Source of the DNA: a bacterium | GTDB taxonomy: Bacteria > SM23-31 > JAUVVT01 | Direction: 5' to 3' | DNA: 33,971 nucleotides | NCBI GenBank assembly: GCA_030616165.1 | Contig: JAUWXV010000007.1 | Coordinates: 1-33,971 of the forward strand | Part shown: piece after piece, positions 27,619-33,971 of the stretch | How positions within the stretch are numbered: the first letter of the stretch is position 1 | Layout of the letters: every line of letters begins with the position of its first letter | Notes under the pieces: model-generated | Seen by the model: only the letters and a program-made list of their open reading frames with translations | What the model was told of the DNA's origin: nothing | Databases searched by the model: none | Program-made: the position numbers and the translations under genes

Positions 27619-28509
27619 ATGATACAATTACTTATTGTCTTAGCAATTGTAGTATTTATAATTACTACTACAGGTATAAGAATTGTCAGGCCCTGGGAAA
27701 AGGGATTAATAGAGAGGCTGGGAAAGTATCAGCGCACAGTGGATAGTGGTCTTACAATTATCATTCCTTTTTTGGATAGAATGATAAAGGTAGATATGCG
27801 TGAGCAAGTGGTTGATGTTCCCCCACAGGGGGTAATTACCAAGGATAATGTGGTCGTAGAGGTTGATGCGGTAGTTTATTATGAGGTTACCGACCCGATA
27901 AAGGTCACTTATAATGTTGCCGATTTCTTTAGAGCTGCCACCAAACTTGCACAAACTAATTTGAGGAATCTTATCGGTGATTTGGCTCTGGACGAATCGC
28001 TTACTTCGAGGGAGTTAATAAACACCAAGTTGCGCGAGATTCTTGATACTGCTACCGACAAATGGGGCACAAAGGTCACCAGGGTCGAACTTCAGAGAAT
28101 AGAACCGCCCGAAGATGTTACTGATGCGATGCACCGCCAGATGAAGGCAGAACGAGAAAGGCGTGCTATGATCCTTGAAGCAGAGGGCCAAAAGAAGTCG
28201 GCAATACTTAAGGCTGAAGGAAAGGCGGAGGCGATAAAAAAAGTTGCCGATGCTGACAGATATCAGAAACTAACCGTGGCAAAGGGCGAGGCAGAGGCAA
28301 TCCAGACTGTCTTTGGAGCTATCCATGAGGGCAGACCGACAAATGACTTGATTGCTATAAAATATCTTGAATCTCTTCAGAAGATTGCCGATGGAAAAGC
28401 GACAAAGGTATTTTTGCCTTACGAGGCATCGGCAATTCTTGGAAGCATCGCCGGGATTGGCGAACTTTTTAAAGAGAAACTCTCTTCGGGGAAAGATGAA
28501 GAAAAATAG
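27619..28509 (+). CDS. SPFH/Band 7 (stomatin-like) protein
   Basis: '[72 protein letters not shown]'. Confidence 0.95.
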   Translation: MIQLLIVLAIVVFIITTTGIRIVRPWEKGLIERLGKYQRTVDSGLTIIIPFLDRMIKVDMREQVVDVPPQGVITKDNVVVEVDAVVYYEVTDPIKVTYNVADFFRAATKLAQTNLRNLIGDLALDESLTSRELINTKLREILDTATDKWGTKVTRVELQRIEPPEDVTDAMHRQMKAERERRAMILEAEGQKKSAILKAEGKAEAIKKVADADRYQKLTVAKGEAEAIQTVFGAIHEGRPTNDLIAIKYLESLQKIADGKATKVFLPYEASAILGSIAGIGELFKEKLSSGKDEEK

Positions 28510-28844
28510 ACGTAATTAAAGAACGCTATCTGTAATTTTGTAATAAAGTATAAAGAGTAAAAATTACATTTTATAAAAAATTATTAATAGGATTAATTGA
28601 AATTTTTTGGTAAAATTAAAATCTTAAGTTTAATATAAATAAGTATATAAGTTTTTATATTAATATATACTATTGTTATTATTATACTTATCTATTTTAA
28701 GCCCATCGAATTTCTTCTTTTAATCAACTTTTTTATCCACTCTGAGTAAAAATAAAATACTTGTTTTTAGAAAATAAAATTTTAAATTTTGGTTTAATGA
28801 CAAAAACTTTGTTAAATTTCGATTGATTACTAAAAATATTGAAA

Positions 28845-28884
28845 ATTTCTAATTCATCCTGAATATTCGGGATGAATTAGAAAT
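28845..28884. repeat. Intergenic hairpin repeat ATTTCTAATTCATCCTGAATATTCGGGATGAATTAGAAAT
   Basis: Near-perfect inverted repeat; second copy of the 8685-8728 hairpin. Confidence 0.75.
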
Positions 28885-28902
28885 AGGTATAAAGTTTCTT
28901 TG

Positions 28903-28926
28903 CTACTTTCTTTTCAAAGAAAGTAG
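28903..28926. repeat. Minimal MITE-terminus hairpin CTACTTTCTTT-TC-AAAGAAAGTAG
   Basis: Both outer ends of the 8747-8909 element abutted as a palindrome. Confidence 0.55.
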
Positions 28927-28955
28927 ATTACTTTATTTTTAGGAGAATAGTATAA

Positions 28956-30752
28956 TTGCATAAACATTTTTTCAGTGAAGAGGATTCACTTGGGAAGGTA
29001 TATGATTCCCGATTAATGAAAAGACTCTTGAGGTATTTGAAACCTTATAAATGGGGCGTATTATTTGCATTAATACTTCTTTTGACATCGTCTGGATTAT
29101 ATCTTATTGGTCCACACCTGATTAAGATTGCAATCGATGAGTATATAATGAAGAATAATATGGGAGGGTTGTCATATATAGCTTTAATTTATCTTTTTAT
29201 ATTGATTTTTGGTTTTGTTATGAAATTTTTTCATACATACATCATGCAGATAATCGGTCAGAAGGTAATGTATGATATGCGAATGGAGATATTTACTCAC
29301 TTACAGGGACTTTCTGTATCTTTTTTTAACAGGAATCCAGTTGGAAGACTTATAACTCGAGTTACAACGGATGTGGATGCCCTAAATGAACTCTTTGCTT
29401 CGGGAGTTGTTACTATATTTGGTGACATTTTTACCCTATTAGGGATTATCGTTTTCTTACTTTATTATAATGTAAAACTTGCTCTTATCACTTTTTCGGT
29501 AGTCCCGATTTTATTTATTGCGGCCTTTCTTTTCAAAATCAAGGTCAGAAAAAGTTTCAGAGAGGTAAGGATAAGGATTGCAAGAATTAACTCGTTTTTG
29601 CAAGAAAGTATAACAGGTATGAAAATTGTCCAGATTTTTAATAGAGAGGAAAAAAACTTTGGGAAATTTGATTCCCTTAATAAAGACTATCTCGATGCTT
29701 ACTTACAGACAATTTTCTATTATGCCCTTTTTTATCCAGCAGTGGAGATTATCAGTTCTCTGGCTATCGCACTGATTGTTTGGTATGGTGGAATCAATGT
29801 ATTAAAGAATGCTTTATCTTTAGGTTCGTTAATTGCATTTATAACCTATGCCCAGAGGTTTTATCAACCTATTAGAGATTTGAGTGAAAAATACAATATT
29901 CTTCAATCGGCTATGGCTGCATCTGAAAGGATATTTAAACTCCTTGATACCAAAATATCCATTCCCGAATCACCAAAACCTGTGAAGATTAAAGAAATAA
30001 GTGGTGATATCGAATTCAAAAATGTATGGTTTGCCTATAATGAAGATTATGTATTAAAGGATATATCATTCAAAGTTAAACGGGGTCAGAGCATTGCTTT
30101 TGTTGGAGCAACTGGAGCGGGAAAATCGACTATTATAAATCTACTTGCCCGTTTTTACGATCCCGATAGGGGTGCTGTATTTATTGATGGTATTGATATT
30201 AAAAATATGAGTAAAAAAACTTTGAGAGAGAATATCGGTGTCGTTTTGCAGGACGTCTTTCTCTTTTCTGGGGACATAAAGTATAATATTTCTCTTGGTG
30301 ATAATAACATAAGTTTTGAAAAAATAAGGAAAGCCGCTGTTGAAGTGAATATCGAAAAGTTTATATCGAGATTGCCAAATGGATACTCGGAAGACATAAG
30401 AGAGAGAGGGAGTATTCTCTCATTCGGGCAGAGACAGTTGCTGGCTTTTGCCAGGGCGCTTGTTTATGACCCCCAAATACTTGTTCTTGATGAGGCTACA
30501 AGTAATGTAGATACAGAAACCGAAATTCTTATTCAAAACGCTGTGAAAAAATTGATGAATGGGAGAACCTCGATTATTATTGCACATAGACTCTCTACTA
30601 TTCAAAATGCTGATAAAATTATCGTTATACATAAAGGCGGAATCAGAGAAGTGGGGACTCACCAGCAGCTGCTTGCTAAAAGAGGAATCTATTATAAACT
30701 ATATCTCCTCCAATATAAGAACCAGGAGAGAATTTCTATAGGTGTAAAATAA
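28956..30752 (+). CDS. ABC transporter, fused permease/ATP-binding (MsbA/LmrA-like exporter)
   Basis: Six-TM domain, Walker A 'GATGAGKSTI', Walker B 'ILVLDEATSNVD', signature-like 'LSFGQRQ'; TTG start with AGGAG RBS. Confidence 0.9.
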   Translation: MHKHFFSEEDSLGKVYDSRLMKRLLRYLKPYKWGVLFALILLLTSSGLYLIGPHLIKIAIDEYIMKNNMGGLSYIALIYLFILIFGFVMKFFHTYIMQIIGQKVMYDMRMEIFTHLQGLSVSFFNRNPVGRLITRVTTDVDALNELFASGVVTIFGDIFTLLGIIVFLLYYNVKLALITFSVVPILFIAAFLFKIKVRKSFREVRIRIARINSFLQESITGMKIVQIFNREEKNFGKFDSLNKDYLDAYLQTIFYYALFYPAVEIISSLAIALIVWYGGINVLKNALSLGSLIAFITYAQRFYQPIRDLSEKYNILQSAMAASERIFKLLDTKISIPESPKPVKIKEISGDIEFKNVWFAYNEDYVLKDISFKVKRGQSIAFVGATGAGKSTIINLLARFYDPDRGAVFIDGIDIKNMSKKTLRENIGVVLQDVFLFSGDIKYNISLGDNNISFEKIRKAAVEVNIEKFISRLPNGYSEDIRERGSILSFGQRQLLAFARALVYDPQILVLDEATSNVDTETEILIQNAVKKLMNGRTSIIIAHRLSTIQNADKIIVIHKGGIREVGTHQQLLAKRGIYYKLYLLQYKNQERISIGVK

Positions 30753-30803
30753 AATAACTTTTTTAAAATATTTTCATATTCTTGATATTAATAAAAAACG
30801 GTA

Positions 30804-30825
30804 GGACAGACATTCTTGTCTGTCC
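30804..30825. repeat. Palindrome GGACAGACATTCTTGTCTGTCC
   Basis: Preceded by 'gta', like other palindromes in the window. Confidence 0.65.
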
Positions 30826-30863
30826 ACAATTCCTTGCCTGCTTTCTTTTCAAATAAAGTAGGA

Positions 30864-31002
30864 TCAATATATGAGTCAAGTTTAAAAAGATAAAAACCGC
30901 GAATTTCGCTAATCAAAACTAATTGTTTTTTATTAAATTGTGTAATGTTAAATTCGTGAAATTCGCGTAATTGGCGGTTTTTAGAGCGGGCTCATATATT
31001 GA
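30864..31002. repeat. Nested inverted-repeat element
   Basis: Perfect 12-bp outer inverted repeats TCAATATATGAG / CTCATATATTGA enclosing AAAAACCGCGAATTTCGC ... GAAATTCGCG..GGCGGTTTTT; flanked by 17/18 direct repeats 'ttcttt(t/c)caaataaagta'. Confidence 0.6.
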
Positions 31003-31041
31003 ACCCCCACGAATTTCTTTCCAAATAAAGTAAGTTCTGTT

Positions 31042-31635
31042 TTAAATATTTACTCTCCCGAGGAGTGCTCTTGCAACGGTTACTTTGTCGGAGTATTCCA
31101 GGTCGCCCCCAACCGGTATTCCCCTTGCGAGTCTTGAAATTTTAGGGACTTTTAATTTTAGAAGTTTTAATAGATAGTGAGTTGTTGCATCTCCTTCGGT
31201 GCTCGGATTAACCGCGATTATTATTTCCTCAGTCTCCTGTGTTATTCTATTAAGCAATTCTTTAATTCTTAAATTTTCTGGTCCGACTCCATCAAGGGGG
31301 GATAAAACCCCACCAAGAACATGATAAAGTCCTTTATACTCATTTGTTTTTTCAATTATTAGAATATCATTTGGCTGTTCTACGACGCATATCAAAGATT
31401 TATCACGCTGTGGATTTGAACATATACTGCAAATTTCCGATTCGGACATATTATAACAATGAGTGCAGTATCTAATCTTTTCTTTAATATTTGTTATAGC
31501 TTTTGCCAATTCAATACAGTTTTCTTTCGGTATTTTTAGCAGATGATATACAACTCTTCTTGCAGATTTTTTCCCTATTCCAGGGAGTTTTGAAAATTTT
31601 TCTATCAGATTTTCTATTGAATTTTGGGCTGACAT
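31042..31635 (-). CDS. recR: Recombination mediator protein RecR
   Basis: 'LIEKFSKLPGIGKKSARRVVYHLL', zinc finger 'CTHCYNMSESEICSICSNPQRD', TOPRIM 'ICVVEQPNDILIIE'. Confidence 0.95.
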   Translation of the reverse strand: MSAQNSIENLIEKFSKLPGIGKKSARRVVYHLLKIPKENCIELAKAITNIKEKIRYCTHCYNMSESEICSICSNPQRDKSLICVVEQPNDILIIEKTNEYKGLYHVLGGVLSPLDGVGPENLRIKELLNRITQETEEIIIAVNPSTEGDATTHYLLKLLKLKVPKISRLARGIPVGGDLEYSDKVTVARALLGRVNI

Positions 31636-31736
31636 ATTCTGAATTTTTTTTATTTATCAAAAATATTGAATTAAAAAATAAAATTATCTATTTTTAAAAA
31701 TATATTTTGACATTATAATCGAATTAATAGAGATAA

Positions 31737-32081
31737 TCAAGTAGTGAATCCAGGGAGTTTGAAATTTCTCGGCAAATTTGAAAGTAAACCGCCGGCAAGT
31801 TTAGATATATGTTCGGTAGCCATATCGTTTGATTTTTCAATCGCCTGGTTAACTGCTGCCATAATAAGGTCTTCTAACATTTCACAATCGTTAGAATTAA
31901 TAACTTCTGGGTCGATTTTTATAGATAAAATTTGCTGTTTTCCGTTTGCTGTTACAGTTACCATCCCCCCGCCGGAAGTAGCCTCAACCTTCATATGAAC
32001 GAGTTCTTCCTGTGCTTTTTCAAGATTCTCCTGCATTTTTGCCGCCTGCTTAAATATCCCTCCCATCTTATCTTTTGACAT
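31737..32081 (-). CDS. YbaB/EbfC family nucleoid-associated protein
   Basis: 'AKMQENLEKAQEELVHMKVEATSGGGMVTVTANGKQQILSIKIDPEV'; GGAGG RBS supports the start at 32081 rather than the longer ORF. Confidence 0.9.
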   Translation of the reverse strand: MSKDKMGGIFKQAAKMQENLEKAQEELVHMKVEATSGGGMVTVTANGKQQILSIKIDPEVINSNDCEMLEDLIMAAVNQAIEKSNDMATEHISKLAGGLLSNLPRNFKLPGFTT

Positions 32082-32120
32082 ATCTTTATCCTCCTTTAAC
32101 ATTTGATTTTTTCAAAATTT

Positions 32121-32190
32121 AACCACAGAGTACACAGAGTATTACTCTGCCTGCCCTGTGGGCCTGCCCTGTGGGTGGTCTCTGTGGGTT
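32121..32190. repeat. Intergenic inverted repeat AACCACAGAG..CTCTGTGGGTT with internal tandem (g)cctgccctgtggg x2
   Basis: Visible inverted arms and 13-14-bp tandem duplication. Confidence 0.6.
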
Positions 32191-32261
32191 CATATTTTAT
32201 CCTCGTTTTTCATAGAACTTTTGACAATACCTAACATTTATTTTAGTATAAAATTCTTTCT

Positions 32262-33941
32262 TTATTTTATCTCTTTTATTCTGCAATCAAATATTTTTAT
32301 AATGTCGTCTATAATGGGTTCTTTTTCTTTAATCTTCTCAAGAGATTTGATAAGGTTTTCATTAAGTGGATTATTAGATTTTTTCAATTCTTTCGTTTTT
32401 AGATATTTAATAATAAATTTTTTATGAAATGTTTCTTCAAATACTTGACTGACTAAGTTTTTATTATTTTTTAGTGATGTGACATGAAACCCATTTTTTT
32501 CTGAAAATGATATTTCAAGTTCATTATTGAATATTTTAGTCGGCTTTCCTTCTCTTAAGAAAGCGCCCACATAAGGCTTTTCTGATTCAACCTTTTTAAT
32601 TATTTCATCCCATTTATTAATTATATCATTTAGGGTTAGGTTTTCATAAGACGGTTCTAATATGCTCTCTTTTATGTGAGCCGTTCCTTCAGATTTTTCA
32701 CTATATTTTTTCTTTTCGGTCGTATTATGATTGTTACGTTTTCCAAAGAGGTCCAGAGTTTCTGGTTTTGGAGGAATGTGAACCTGTTCTGATTTTCCTT
32801 TCAAGTCCTCGTTAATTTCATCTATTTTCCTCACTATCTCTTCAATATCTACACTTCGGTCTATTCGGAACATTTTCATAAGAGCAGTTTCCATCCTGAT
32901 AACTGGCTGGGGACTCCTTTTAATGGATATTTCCGCTGAAGAGGCTATTGAAATTAACCTTAAAATATCATCTTCTTTAAAGTGGGATGCAGTCTGAACA
33001 TATTTATTTTTATAGTTTGCTGAAGTTTCTATTAAATCTGTGGAGTTTGTTATTTTTGCAACTAATAAATTTCTCAAATGTTCTATTAAACCAGCAAAAA
33101 ATTCTTGAAGGTCATAACCCTCGCTTATAATTTTTTCTGATAACTCAAGCCCCTTTTTCAGGTCTTTGTTTAAAATATTGTCAGTAATCTCAAAGAATAT
33201 TTCCTGTTGCACAATTCCAAGAACTTTAAAAATATTTTCTGTTTTGATTTCATCACCGCTGAAAGAGACTATCTGGTCAAGGAGACTTTGTGCATCACGC
33301 ATACTTCCATCCGCCTTTTTTGCAATTACTGAGAGAGAATCATTATCGATTGTTATTCCTTCGCTGTTGCATATATTTTTTAATTGTTTTATAATATCAG
33401 AGGTAGTAATTCTCTTGAAATCGAATCTCTGGCATCTTGATAGAATAGTAAGAGGGACTTGATACGGCTGCGTAGTTGCAAAAATGAAGATTACTTTATC
33501 GGGAGGTTCTTCTAATGTCTTCAAAAGGGCGTTAAAAGCCTGAAGGGTGAGCATATGCACTTCATCAATTATGTAAATTTTATAATTTCCTTTTACAGGA
33601 ACATATCTTACATTTTCTCTCAGGTTTCTTATCTCGTCAATTCCTCTATTTGAAGCACCGTCGATTTCTAATACATCCATACTTCTGCTTTCGGTAATTT
33701 CGATGCAGTTGGAGCAATTATTGCATGGTTCAGTAGTAGGACCATTAAAGCAGTTTAGAGATTTTGCCAGAATTCTTGCAGTGGATGTCTTTCCGATACC
33801 TCTTGGCCCCGAAAATATATATGCATGAGCAATTCGATTGAATTTAATTGCATTCTGGAGGGTTCTTATAACAGGTTCTTGTCCAATGACATCGTTAAAT
33901 GTCATTGGACGCCATTTTCTTGCAGTAACTGTGTAAGCCAT
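32262..33941 (-). CDS. dnaX: DNA polymerase III subunit gamma/tau
   Basis: 'YTVTARKWRPMTFNDVIGQEPVIRTLQNAIKFNRIAHAYIFSGPRGIGKTSTARILAKSLNC', zinc-binding CNNCSNC, 'IDEVHMLTLQAFNALLKTLEEPP'; dnaX-ybaB-recR order. Confidence 0.95.
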   Translation of the reverse strand: MAYTVTARKWRPMTFNDVIGQEPVIRTLQNAIKFNRIAHAYIFSGPRGIGKTSTARILAKSLNCFNGPTTEPCNNCSNCIEITESRSMDVLEIDGASNRGIDEIRNLRENVRYVPVKGNYKIYIIDEVHMLTLQAFNALLKTLEEPPDKVIFIFATTQPYQVPLTILSRCQRFDFKRITTSDIIKQLKNICNSEGITIDNDSLSVIAKKADGSMRDAQSLLDQIVSFSGDEIKTENIFKVLGIVQQEIFFEITDNILNKDLKKGLELSEKIISEGYDLQEFFAGLIEHLRNLLVAKITNSTDLIETSANYKNKYVQTASHFKEDDILRLISIASSAEISIKRSPQPVIRMETALMKMFRIDRSVDIEEIVRKIDEINEDLKGKSEQVHIPPKPETLDLFGKRNNHNTTEKKKYSEKSEGTAHIKESILEPSYENLTLNDIINKWDEIIKKVESEKPYVGAFLREGKPTKIFNNELEISFSEKNGFHVTSLKNNKNLVSQVFEETFHKKFIIKYLKTKELKKSNNPLNENLIKSLEKIKEKEPIIDDIIKIFDCRIKEIK

Positions 33942-33971
33942 TTTATTTTTAATAAAAACAACTAAATAAGA

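Noticed and set aside
1-33971. CRISPR array
   Set aside because: Repeats are dispersed palindromic intergenic elements; no regularly spaced direct repeats with unique spacers and no cas genes seen.

Overview
AT-rich chromosomal window, probably from an FCB-group or uncultivated candidate-phylum bacterium (inferred from PorV-like, FG-GAP and T9SS/FlgD-like protein features). The housekeeping backbone includes mutS2, dnaG, a tRNA with anticodon CAT, gltX, nfeD plus an SPFH protein, an MsbA-like ABC exporter, recR, a YbaB/EbfC protein and dnaX. Accessory genes include a CHASE2-type adenylate cyclase, a DUF1080 protein, a thymidylate-synthase-fold protein, two tandem Tat-exported Gfo/Idh/MocA oxidoreductases, and a PorV-like/transglutaminase-like/TPR protein. 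The most interesting locus is a ~4.1-kb element inserted in the 3' end of the tRNA(CAT) gene. It is bounded by 48-bp perfect direct repeats of the tRNA 3' half (13255-13302 and 17365-17412). It carries remnants of a tyrosine recombinase C-terminus and a DUF2958-like protein, plus an intact three-gene operon: (A) a nucleoside 2-deoxyribosyltransferase-like Rossmann protein, (B) a divergent nicotinate phosphoribosyltransferase-like protein with a C-terminal Cys cluster, and (C) a 525-aa protein of unknown function whose C-terminus resembles Effector-Associated Domain 1 (EAD1). I propose this as a candidate undescribed nucleotide/NAD-centred conflict (defence) system. Intergenic regions contain families of short palindromes embedded in MITE-like elements with terminal inverted repeats, and at least one decayed T9SS/FlgD C-terminal fragment. 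All domain calls come from reading the sequence; no database search was run.
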